64,000 bases of DNA from Pseudonocardia hierapolitana (GTDB taxonomy: Bacteria > Actinomycetota > Actinomycetes > Mycobacteriales > Pseudonocardiaceae), in contig NZ_VIWU01000001.1 in assembly GCF_007994075.1 (NCBI RefSeq), positions 4,588,001 to 4,652,000 of the forward strand, in the 5' to 3' direction. Below, piece after piece: positions 27,301-34,584 of the stretch (positions are counted from its first letter, which is position 1; every line of letters begins with the position of its first letter). The position numbers and the translations under genes were made by a program. The notes under the pieces were generated by a model. It ran no database searches. It saw only the letters and a list, made by a program, of their open reading frames with translations, and was not told where the DNA came from.

Positions 27301-27727
27301 CCACCCATTCTGGCCAGTCCGGGCTCACGCTGCGCTTCCGACCCCCGGATCACCTCTCCAGGTGGTGTCGGTGCCACCACGCGTTCCAGGGCCTCCAGCG
27401 GGTAACGACCATTCATGTACGGGCTCTGCAGGCGCGGCCCCGTCCCTCGGGCGGGGGGCCGTCGCGCGCGTAACACATGCGACGAACGGCGCGAGTCCCC
27501 GTTCGGCGCGCGGTGTGGCGACCGCTCGTCAGCAGCTACGTGCCCGCCCGCCTCAGATCGGCAACACCTCGGCGCCGAAACCGGAATCAGGCCCAGTTCT
27601 GGTTGGTCTACCGCCGTCCGGGTGAGCACGATTGGGAGATGCACGTGAGAGCAGCCTCGATGCGCGGTCCGCTGACGCACCGCGCCGTGGCGGGCCGACC
27701 GAGGGTCCGCCGGGCCGGTGGTGCCCG
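27301..27727. other. 427-bp divergent intergenic region
   Basis: Lies between the kinase start (27300, minus) and the amidohydrolase start (27728, plus). No convincing gene. It contains a 7-bp GC hairpin, CGGCCCC (27435-27441) with GGGGCCG (27455-27461), and a smaller GGTGG/CCACC pair near 27360. A short open frame from 27415 has no usable ribosome-binding site. Likely a promoter and leader region. Confidence 0.5.
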
Positions 27728-28963
27728 GTGACCCTCCTGGAGGCAAACCCCGACCTCGCCGTCGCCGATCTCCCCGTTCCCGACATCGGTGCGGGAACCG
27801 GCCCTGCGTGGCTCGACGCCTGGCTCGACGCCCACCGCGCCGACCTCGTCGGCTGGCGTCGATCGTTCCACGCGGTACCGGAGCTCGGCCGCTCCGAGAT
27901 CCGCACCACGCAGATGATCGCCCAGCGTCTGATGGCAGCGGGCCTCGAGCCCCGCACCCTCCCCGGCGGCACCGGTCTGGTCTGTGACATCGGGTTCGGC
28001 GAGCGCTGCGTGGCGCTGCGCGCCGACCTCGACGCCCTGCCCCTCCGCGAGGACACCGGCCTCCCGTTCGCCTCCACCGTCGACGGCGTGATGCACGCCT
28101 GCGGCCACGACGCACACGCCGCCATGCTGCTCGGCGCCGGCCTCGCGCTGGCGGCGGCGCCCGCGCTGCCCGGCCGGGTCCGGCTGATCTTCCAGCCCGC
28201 CGAGGAGGTGCAGCCCGGCGGCGCCATCGACGTGGTCGCCGACGGCGCCATGGAGGGCGTCGACCGGATCTTCGCGCTGCACTGCGACCCGCGTCTCGAG
28301 GTCGGTCGGCTCGGCACCAGGGTCGGCCCGATCACGTCCGCATGCGACGTGCTCGAGGTCCGGCTCACCTCCCCGGGCGGCCACACCTCGCGCCCGCACC
28401 TCACCGCCGACCTCGTCGAGGCCATCGGCCTGCTCATCACGCAGATCCCGCTGCTGCTCACCCGGCAGGTCGACCCCCGCTCCGGCACCGTCCTCGTGTG
28501 GGGTGCGGTGCAGGCAGGCGAGGCGGCCAACGCGATCCCGCAGCACGGCGTCCTGCGGGGCACCCTGCGCACCGCCGACCACGCCACCTGGGGCGAACTG
28601 GAGGATGTCGTCCAGCGTCTCGTGGAGTCCGTGCTCGCCCCCACCGGCGTCACCTACGAGCTCGAGCACGTCCGCGGCGTCCCGCCGGTCGTCAACGAGG
28701 CGGTCAGCTCCGGCATGCTCGCCGGCGCGGCCGTCACCGTCGGCGGCCCGGAGGCCGCCGCCGAGACCCAGCAGTCCAGCGGCGGCGAGGACTTCGCCTG
28801 GTACCTCGAGCACGTCCCGGGTGCGATGGCACGCCTCGGCGTCTGGCCCGGCCACGGCCCGATGCGCGACATCCACCAGCCCACGTTCGACCTGGACGAG
28901 CGCGCCCTCCCCTTCGGCGTCCGGGTCCTGACCCACGCCGCCCTCACCGCCCTGACCACCTGA
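27728..28963 (+). CDS. M20-family amidohydrolase
   Basis: Predicted 411-aa zinc amidohydrolase of the AmiA1/AmiB1 or IAA-amino-acid hydrolase group. Conserved metal blocks: FHAVPELGRSE, ALRADLDALPL, HACGHDAHAAMLLGA (Cys-Gly-His metal ligand), FQPAEEV and SSGGEDFAWYLEHVPG. The dimerisation domain lies in the middle. The GTG at 27728 is taken as start; the frame is open 96 nt further upstream. Mycobacteria carry amiA1/amiB1 between lpdA and the PNP gene as well, which supports the assignment. Substrate unknown. Followed by the largest repeat array. Confidence 0.9.
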   Translation: MTLLEANPDLAVADLPVPDIGAGTGPAWLDAWLDAHRADLVGWRRSFHAVPELGRSEIRTTQMIAQRLMAAGLEPRTLPGGTGLVCDIGFGERCVALRADLDALPLREDTGLPFASTVDGVMHACGHDAHAAMLLGAGLALAAAPALPGRVRLIFQPAEEVQPGGAIDVVADGAMEGVDRIFALHCDPRLEVGRLGTRVGPITSACDVLEVRLTSPGGHTSRPHLTADLVEAIGLLITQIPLLLTRQVDPRSGTVLVWGAVQAGEAANAIPQHGVLRGTLRTADHATWGELEDVVQRLVESVLAPTGVTYELEHVRGVPPVVNEAVSSGMLAGAAVTVGGPEAAAETQQSSGGEDFAWYLEHVPGAMARLGVWPGHGPMRDIHQPTFDLDERALPFGVRVLTHAALTALTT

Positions 28964-29031
28964 CGGCCGGCAACCCCGCCCGGACCCGGACCCCAACGCG
29001 CGACTCCGGGTCCGGGCGGGGCCGACCCATC

Positions 29032-29380
29032 CGCGAGTCGGGCATTCGCACACGCCGAGTCCGACATCCGCGCACGGCGAGTCCAGCGTCCTGCCACGGC
29101 GAGTCCGACGTCCGGCACGGTGAGTCTGGCGTTCAAGCGCGGCGAGTCTGGCGTTCAAGCGCGGTGAGTCTGGCGTTCAAGCGCGGTGAGTCTGGCGTTC
29201 AAGCGCGGTGAGTCTGGCGTTCAAGCGCGGTGAGTCTGGCGTTCAAGCGCGGTGAGTCTGGCGTTCAAGCGCGGTGAGTCTGGCGTTCAAGCGCGGTGAG
29301 TCTGGCGTTCAAGCGCGGCGAGTCCGACGTCCAGGCACGGCGAGTCCGACGTTCGTGCAGGGCGAGTCTGGCGCTACTGC
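29032..29380 (+). repeat. 22-bp tandem repeat array, site A (16 copies)
   Basis: GAGTC boxes occur at 29035, 29057, 29079, 29101, 29122, 29144, 29166, 29188, 29210, 29232, 29254, 29276, 29298, 29320, 29342 and 29364. Spacing is 22 bp with a single 21-bp step. The nine units from 29122 to 29298 share an identical GAGTCTGGCGTTCAAGCG core; units on both flanks are diverged. It fills the gap between the convergent amidohydrolase and lpdA genes and touches the lpdA stop. Confidence 0.97.
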
Positions 29381-30784
29381 TCAGTCGAGGTCGCCGTGGC
29401 GCATGAGCTGCCGCCCCGCCTCCGTGATCGACCCCGACAGCGACGGGTAGACCGAGAACGTGTGGGCGAGGTCGGCCACCGTCAACCCGTTCTGCACGGC
29501 GAGGGCGATCGGCAGGATCAGCTCGCTCGCCACGGGCGCCACCACCACACCGCCGACCACGACCCCGGTGGCCGGGCGGCAGAACAGCTTCACGAACCCG
29601 CGGCGAAGCCCCTGCATCTTGGCGCGCGGGTTCGTCGACAGCGGCAGCATGATCGTGCGGGCCGGCACCTCACCCGCATCGATCGCACGCTGGCTGATCC
29701 CGACCGTGGCGATCTCCGGGCGGGTGAACACCGCGGCCGCCACCGTCTTGAGCTTGATGGGCGCGACACCCTCGCCGAGGGCGTGCCACATCGCGATCCG
29801 GCCCTGCATCGCCGCCACCGAGGCGAGCATGAGCAGCCCGGTGCAGTCGCCTGCCGCGTACACACCCGGCACGGAGGTGCGTGACACTCGGTCGACCGGG
29901 ATGAAGCCGCCTCGTCCGGTCTCGACGCCGATCTTCTCCAGCCCGAGGTCGGTGGTGTTCGGCACCGACCCGACCGTCATGAGGGCGTGCGAACCGGTGA
30001 CCGTGCGACCGTCGGCGAGCGTGACGACGACGCCGTCACCGTCACGCTTGACGGAGTCGGCGCGGGCCTGCGAGAGGATCCGGACCCCGCGTTCGGTGAA
30101 GACGTCCTGCAGCACTGCGGCCGCGTCGGCGTCCTCGCCGGGCAGCACCCGGTCGCGGCTGGACACCAACGTGACACGGGCGCCGAGCTCGACGTACGCC
30201 GACACGAACTCCGCGCCCGTGACGCCGGAACCGATCACGATCAGGTGATCGGGCAGCTCCTGCAGGTCGTAGAGCTGCCGCCAGGTGAGGACCCGCTCGC
30301 CGTCGGGGACCGCGTCGGGCAGGACCCGGGGCGTGGCTCCGGTGGCGATGAGCACGACGTCGGCGGGGAGCTCCTCCCGGCCGCCGTCCGGCGTGCGGGC
30401 CTCGACGAGGTGGGGCGCATGGGCGGAGGACTCGTCGGTGAAGGCGGCCGTGCCCCGGATGATCCGCACGCCCTCCCGCTCGACCCGCGCCCGGACGTCC
30501 GCCGACTGGGCGAGCGCGAGCCCCTTGACCCGCGCGTGCACGGTGGGCAGGTCCACGCCGATCGCGTGCGGGTCGGTGGTGACTCCGAGGTCGGGGGCGC
30601 GGTGCATGTCGACGCGGACACCCGCCGACGAGATGAAGGTCTTCGACGGCACGCAGTCGTCGAGCACGCAGGCTCCGCCCATGCCGTCGCGCTCGACGAC
30701 CGTGACGTCACTGCCGTGCTGGGCCGCCACCAGGGCGGCCTCGTAGCCCGCCGGCCCGCCACCCATGATCACGATCCGCGTCAC
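29381..30784 (-). CDS. lpdA: NAD(P)H-quinone reductase of the LpdA (Rv3303c) type
   Basis: Predicted 467-aa flavoprotein disulfide reductase-like enzyme. FAD site IVIMGGGPAGYEAALVAA at the N-terminus, NAD(P) site LIVIGSGVTGAEFVSAYVELG, second FAD motif GVYAAGDCTG, and the dimer domain TVFTRPEIATVGI-like. The active-site segment is GGACVLDDCVPSK, a Cys-x4-Cys pair. From memory the M. tuberculosis LpdA has Ala in place of the first Cys. The C-terminus has YPSLSGS instead of the His-x-x-x-x-Glu of true dihydrolipoamide dehydrogenases. So it is LpdA-like but may form a redox disulfide. Divergent from the gamma-glutamylcyclotransferase gene. Confidence 0.93.
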   Translation of the reverse strand: MTRIVIMGGGPAGYEAALVAAQHGSDVTVVERDGMGGACVLDDCVPSKTFISSAGVRVDMHRAPDLGVTTDPHAIGVDLPTVHARVKGLALAQSADVRARVEREGVRIIRGTAAFTDESSAHAPHLVEARTPDGGREELPADVVLIATGATPRVLPDAVPDGERVLTWRQLYDLQELPDHLIVIGSGVTGAEFVSAYVELGARVTLVSSRDRVLPGEDADAAAVLQDVFTERGVRILSQARADSVKRDGDGVVVTLADGRTVTGSHALMTVGSVPNTTDLGLEKIGVETGRGGFIPVDRVSRTSVPGVYAAGDCTGLLMLASVAAMQGRIAMWHALGEGVAPIKLKTVAAAVFTRPEIATVGISQRAIDAGEVPARTIMLPLSTNPRAKMQGLRRGFVKLFCRPATGVVVGGVVVAPVASELILPIALAVQNGLTVADLAHTFSVYPSLSGSITEAGRQLMRHGDLD

Positions 30785-30857
30785 CGGAGCACGCCCTTCC
30801 TCGTCCGATACGTTCCCCGAGCACCGTACGCGGGAGGCGTCGCTCTACTCTGTTGCG

Positions 30858-31307
30858 GTGCCGCTGTACGCCGCCTACGGGTCGAACATGGATCCCGCCC
30901 AGATGAAGGAGCGTGCCCCGCACTCGCCCATGGCGGGTACCGGGTGGCTCATGGGGTGGAGGCTGACGTTCGGCGGCGAGGACTTCGGCTGGGAGGGCGC
31001 GCTCTCCACAGTGGTCGAGGACCCGGACTCGCAGGTGTTCGTCGTGCTCTACGACGTCTCCGACCTCGACACCGCCCAGCTCGACCGCTGGGAGGGCGGT
31101 GAGCTCGGCCTGCACAAGAAGCTGCGGCTACGGGTGCACACCCTGGAGGGCGACGTCCTCGCCTGGGTGTACGTGCTCGACGCCTACGAGGGCGGACTCC
31201 CCAGCGCGCGCTACCTCGGGGTCATCGCGGACGCCGCCGAACAGGCGGGTGCTCCCGACGACTACGTCGCCGCCCTGCGCAGCCGCCCCAGCCGCAAGTC
31301 CCTCTGA
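30858..31307 (+). CDS. Gamma-glutamylcyclotransferase-family protein
   Basis: Predicted 149-aa protein with the GGCT fold: the N-terminal YAAYGSNMD is the hallmark substrate loop, followed by GWRLTFGG, VFVVLYDVS and a C-terminal YLGVIADAA. Such enzymes release 5-oxoproline from gamma-glutamyl compounds. GTG start at 30858, 73 bp from the divergent lpdA start; the shared region probably holds both promoters. The exact substrate is uncertain. Confidence 0.88.
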   Translation: MPLYAAYGSNMDPAQMKERAPHSPMAGTGWLMGWRLTFGGEDFGWEGALSTVVEDPDSQVFVVLYDVSDLDTAQLDRWEGGELGLHKKLRLRVHTLEGDVLAWVYVLDAYEGGLPSARYLGVIADAAEQAGAPDDYVAALRSRPSRKSL

Positions 31308-31308
31308 C

Positions 31309-31348
31309 CGCGAGTCCGGCGTATCGGCGCGGCGAGTCGCGCGAAGCA
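31309..31348 (+). repeat. 22-bp repeat, site B (2 copies)
   Basis: GAGTC boxes at 31312 and 31334, 22 bp apart, in CGCGAGTCCGGCG and GGCGAGTCGCGCG contexts. They fill the 41-bp gap between the convergent cyclotransferase and DUF559-like genes. Confidence 0.8.
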
Positions 31349-32245
31349 TCACCCGGTGTAGCCGCGACGCGCGAACGCAGCGCGCAAGGCCGTGATGACC
31401 GGGGTGAAGACGCGTAGGTCCTCCTTCCGGACGACCACGACGATCCACCCCCGTGCCTCGAGGTCTGCCCGCCGGGCACGGTCTTCCGCCTCGTGCCCGG
31501 CGTGGGCCGCGTACCCGTCGTACTCGAGCGCGATGCGGAGCTGCGGCCAGGCCAGGTCGAGGCGATAGAGCAACCGATCGTCGAGACCCCGGATCTCCCA
31601 GTTGACCTCAGGGACGGGAAGGCCCTGCTCGACGATCATCAGGCGGATCCAGCTCTCGGCAGGAGAGTCGACGCCAGCGGACGTCAGGTCCAGCAGGCCG
31701 GCGGCGCGCACCGTGCCCCGAGGGTCGTGCCGTCGTTCGATCCGGCGCGCGACCTGCTTGCGGAACGTGTCTGCGGGATCGCCGACGAGTCTCAGCGCCT
31801 CGTCCGCGAGTGCCAGCGCGTCACGGGCCGGCAGCGTGCACAACATGTCGGCGATCACTCGGTCCAGCGGGAGGACGCGCACACCATCTAGCTCGACCGA
31901 GTCGTCGGCGAAGGCCCTGCCGCGGTGGACGACCAGCCCGTCCCTACTGCGGGTCTCGCAGCCGTACGGGACGAGGATGTGGACCGCAGGGGACTCGACA
32001 GCGCGGCACCCGTGGAGGTGAGCGGCGGTGACCCCCGAGACCACGGCACGCGGGCCCGCGGTCAGCAGCGCCGCGCTGGCGCGTGTCCAGGGATCCAACA
32101 ACCGGGCGCTCTCGACGAGAACCCCGCGCCACAGCGGCATGACCTCCTTGCTGGTGACCGCATTGGTCACACGTCTTCGGCCGAGCACCCGCTCGAGATC
32201 GCTGCGGAGGTGGGCGCCGTGCAGACCGCTGGTCGGAAGAGCCAT
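31349..32245 (-). CDS. AbiEi/DUF559-like protein with endonuclease-type C-terminus
   Basis: Predicted 298-aa protein. The N-terminal part (LGRRRVTNAVTSKEV, then VVSGVTAAHLHGC and DGVRVLPLDRVIADML) matches the AbiEi-antitoxin-like proteins common in actinobacteria. The C-terminus carries a Vsr/DUF559-like PD-(D/E)XK fold: ESWIRLMIVEQGLPVPEVNWEI, ALEYDGYAAH, RRADLEARGW and VVVVRKEDL. ATG at 32245. No partner toxin gene is adjacent. Whether it cuts DNA is not shown. Both flanks carry the 22-bp repeats. Confidence 0.85.
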   Translation of the reverse strand: MALPTSGLHGAHLRSDLERVLGRRRVTNAVTSKEVMPLWRGVLVESARLLDPWTRASAALLTAGPRAVVSGVTAAHLHGCRAVESPAVHILVPYGCETRSRDGLVVHRGRAFADDSVELDGVRVLPLDRVIADMLCTLPARDALALADEALRLVGDPADTFRKQVARRIERRHDPRGTVRAAGLLDLTSAGVDSPAESWIRLMIVEQGLPVPEVNWEIRGLDDRLLYRLDLAWPQLRIALEYDGYAAHAGHEAEDRARRADLEARGWIVVVVRKEDLRVFTPVITALRAAFARRGYTG

Positions 32246-32345
32246 ACCTGCACCATGCGTCCTCCCGACGCTCCCGGACCGACGAACGGCCGAGTTGTGG
32301 ATGCACGACTGCTGATGTGGACAACTCACTCCGCGACCTGTGCTC

Positions 32346-32540
32346 GACGTCGGACTCGCCGTGCCCGTTTGTCGGACTCGCCGTGCTCGTTTGTCGGACT
32401 CGCCGTGCTCGTTTGTCGGACTCGCCGTGCTCGTTTGTCGGACTCGCCGTGCTCGTTTGTCGGACTCGCCGTGCTTGAACGTGGGACTCGCCGTGTTCGG
32501 ACGTCGGACTCGCCGGCGGGATGCCGGACTCGCGGGGGTC
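32346..32540 (-). repeat. 22-bp tandem repeat array, site C (9 copies, inverted orientation)
   Basis: GACTC boxes (GAGTC on the minus strand) at 32353, 32375, 32397, 32419, 32441, 32463, 32485, 32507 and 32527. Spacing is 22 bp, the last step 20 bp. Central units share GGACTCGCCGTGCTCGTTTG. The array fills most of the gap 32246-32599 between two divergent genes, so it overlaps where their promoters should be. No gene is seen in the gap. Confidence 0.97.
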
Positions 32541-32599
32541 GGGGGTGGGTCCGGGGGATCCCCGATGCCCTGGGGTGGGGCTCCGCGGACGATCGGGGC

Positions 32600-32959
32600 A
32601 TGACCACCCTGCCTGCCACGTCCCGCGTGCCCGTGGGCGCCGCGCTGCTCGCCGGGGTCGGCGCGCAGTTCGTCGACGACCTCGCCTACTTCGTGCTCCC
32701 GCCGGCCGCGCTGCTGGCTCCGCTGAGCGGGCTGCTCGCCGTGCTGCTCACGGCCGGCGCCGCTCGCTTCGTCACCCGCGACCGCACCGGGGCCGGTGTG
32801 GCCCGCACCGGGCTCGCCGTCGGCGCCGTGTCGGCGGGGGTCGGGCTGCTCGTCGCCGGCCTCGGGTGGGTGACCGTGCTGCTCGCCGGGCTGACCGTGC
32901 TCGCAGGGGTGGCCGGGGCCGTCGCCGGTCGCGGGGTGACCGGGCGACTCGACAAGTAG
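32600..32959 (+). CDS. Small membrane protein
   Basis: Predicted 119-aa integral membrane protein with three to four hydrophobic helices (VGAALLAGVGAQF, APLSGLLAVLLTAGAARF, TGLAVGAVSAGVGLLVAGLGWVTVLL). No known domain recognised. The ATG at 32600 has CGGGG upstream. Its stop is 4 nt before the convergent EspG gene. Function unknown. Confidence 0.7.
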   Translation: MTTLPATSRVPVGAALLAGVGAQFVDDLAYFVLPPAALLAPLSGLLAVLLTAGAARFVTRDRTGAGVARTGLAVGAVSAGVGLLVAGLGWVTVLLAGLTVLAGVAGAVAGRGVTGRLDK

Positions 32960-32963
32960 CCGC

Positions 32964-33749
32964 TCAGGCGCCGGCGGCCGCGACCGCGGTGGCCAGCAGG
33001 TCGGAGATCCGGTGCCGCAGCTGCCGGTCGTCGGCCGGGGCGACCGTGGCCCACTCGACGCCGTCATCGCCCGTGCTGCGGGTGAGCAGGTAGCGGCCGC
33101 GCGGCCCGTCCAGGACACCGAGCACGCCGCCCGCCCGCCGCAGGACGCCCCACCGATCGGCAGCGAGCCCCACCACCTGGGCCCGCCGCTTGGTGCCGGC
33201 CACCATCGTCTCGAGCAGCGCAGCCTCGGCCGACGGCACGCCCGCACCGAGCAGCACGGGCCGCAGCTCGGTGGTCGGGGCGGCCGCGAGGACGGAGCTG
33301 GGCACCGTGCAGGCGCGTCCCGGGCCGCGCTCGGCCGGGGGGAACGTGCCGAGGAGCGCGGACGGGAGCGAGCCGCACGCCGTGACGATCACGCTGTCCG
33401 CCTCGCGCAGCGCGAGGGCGCCCGCGCCGTGCCGGGCGGCGGCGAGGGCCCGCACCTCGCGGCCCCACCACGCGCGCAGCTCGAGCTGCTCCTCCGGCCG
33501 GGCGAGCAGGTGCATGAGCCGCGCCAGCTCCGGGTCGGGCCCGTCGGACCCGGCGAGCTCCCGCCCCCGAAGGCCCCGCCACGCGTCGGCCTGGATCGCG
33601 CGCCGCTCGGTGTGGGTGCGCCCCGGCGACGCGAGCTGCAGGACGACGGGGGTGGCGGCCAACCCGAGCCACTCCCACAGCACGTCGAACTCCGCGGTCG
33701 TGAGGATGTGGCGGCGGGTGTCGAGAACAGCCGAGACGGTTTCGGTCAC
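32964..33749 (-). CDS. ESX secretion-associated EspG-family protein
   Basis: Predicted 261-aa cytosolic protein of the EspG family, the chaperones that bind PE/PPE-type substrates of type VII (ESX) secretion. Recognised by TTAEFDVLWEWLGLAATPVVL, SPGRTHTERRAI at the N-terminus and GRYLLTRS...WATVAPADDRQLRHRI near the end. GTG start at 33749. No ecc, esx, PE/PPE or mycosin gene lies in the window, so it is an orphan copy; such orphans are common in Pseudonocardiaceae. Confidence 0.85.
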   Translation of the reverse strand: MTETVSAVLDTRRHILTTAEFDVLWEWLGLAATPVVLQLASPGRTHTERRAIQADAWRGLRGRELAGSDGPDPELARLMHLLARPEEQLELRAWWGREVRALAAARHGAGALALREADSVIVTACGSLPSALLGTFPPAERGPGRACTVPSSVLAAAPTTELRPVLLGAGVPSAEAALLETMVAGTKRRAQVVGLAADRWGVLRRAGGVLGVLDGPRGRYLLTRSTGDDGVEWATVAPADDRQLRHRISDLLATAVAAAGA

Positions 33750-33877
33750 GGGCGGGACGCTATGGCGCGGCCGCGGACCGGCGGGGCCGTTCGACGCGAA
33801 ACGTGTGCGAGTGCGAACGGCCCGGACACACCGACGGCCGGTGCGGGGGCCCACGCACCGGCCGTCGGGGAACTCCG

Positions 33878-34357
33878 TCAACTCGTCCGGGCCAGCGCCG
33901 CGTCGGCGGTGCGGCACCCGGTGAGCGGGCAGAGGGTCGTGCAGGCGAGGCGGCGGCGGAGCTCCGCATCGCCCCGGGTGCTGGCGAAGGGCCAGTCCCC
34001 GGTGAACCGCTGCAGGTACCAGTAGAGGAACAGGTAGTCGGGGTCAGCGGTGTCGGTGACGAACACCGGACGCCCAGGCAGCCGGTGGACCCAGCTGGCG
34101 TAGGCGCTCATCGCAGGGGCAGGGGGTCGGCTTGCCCGCCGGGTGGAGAGCCAGTCCTCCGACCGACGTCTCCAGGACTGGAGGGCGAGCGGGTGGAGGG
34201 TGGCTCCGGGCAGCTCTCGGACGTTGGTGGTGAACACGGAGGTCGGTCGCCCGTCGCTGCGCGGGTACGCAGCGGAGACGAGGGTGAGCAGGGAGTGGGG
34301 GCCGGGTATCGGCCCGTCGGTATGGATGTGACTCGTGATGAATGTGTCGGGGGGCAT
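33878..34357 (-). CDS. Degenerate DEDD exonuclease-like protein
   Basis: Predicted 159-aa protein that follows the layout of actinobacterial 3'-5' exonuclease (DnaQ-fold) proteins: ITSHIHTDGPIPGPHSLLTL, LPGATLHPLALQSW, SAYASWVHRLPGRPVFV, LFLYWYLQRFTGDWPF. The usual first motif D-I-E-x-D-G-P reads H-I-H-T-D-G-P, so both catalytic acids are His. The second motif (usually AFD) reads ADPD, and the C-terminal HxxxxD block is missing. It is probably catalytically dead or repurposed. ATG at 34357 with AGGA. The 227-bp gap upstream (34358-34584) shows no gene. Confidence 0.65.
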   Translation of the reverse strand: MPPDTFITSHIHTDGPIPGPHSLLTLVSAAYPRSDGRPTSVFTTNVRELPGATLHPLALQSWRRRSEDWLSTRRASRPPAPAMSAYASWVHRLPGRPVFVTDTADPDYLFLYWYLQRFTGDWPFASTRGDAELRRRLACTTLCPLTGCRTADAALARTS

Positions 34358-34584
34358 GACGGATCCTGGTCGCCGATGTGGACGTGCTGGCGTGTTCACG
34401 GCGCGGCCTGAGCCAGCGTGGTGAACGGATCCGCGGCGCGGCGTTCCGCGTGGCGGGATCACCGGGCCCCGTGGTCGGTTGTCACACGGGTTGTCACTGC
34501 TTCCGCTATGCACTTGTTCAGCACGGTGCGGTTCGCTGTGGAATCACCTGGCCCGCTGACGTTAAATCGCCGTGTAGTCGATCG

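Noticed and set aside
27415..27648. Possible 77-aa gene in the kinase-amidohydrolase gap
   Set aside because: No ribosome-binding site, very Arg/Cys-rich composition and a GC hairpin inside; looks like non-coding leader.
29032..29380. Possible CRISPR array
   Set aside because: Units are contiguous 22-bp copies; the variable part is about 7 bp and identical between neighbours, so there are no unique spacers. No cas gene is in the window.
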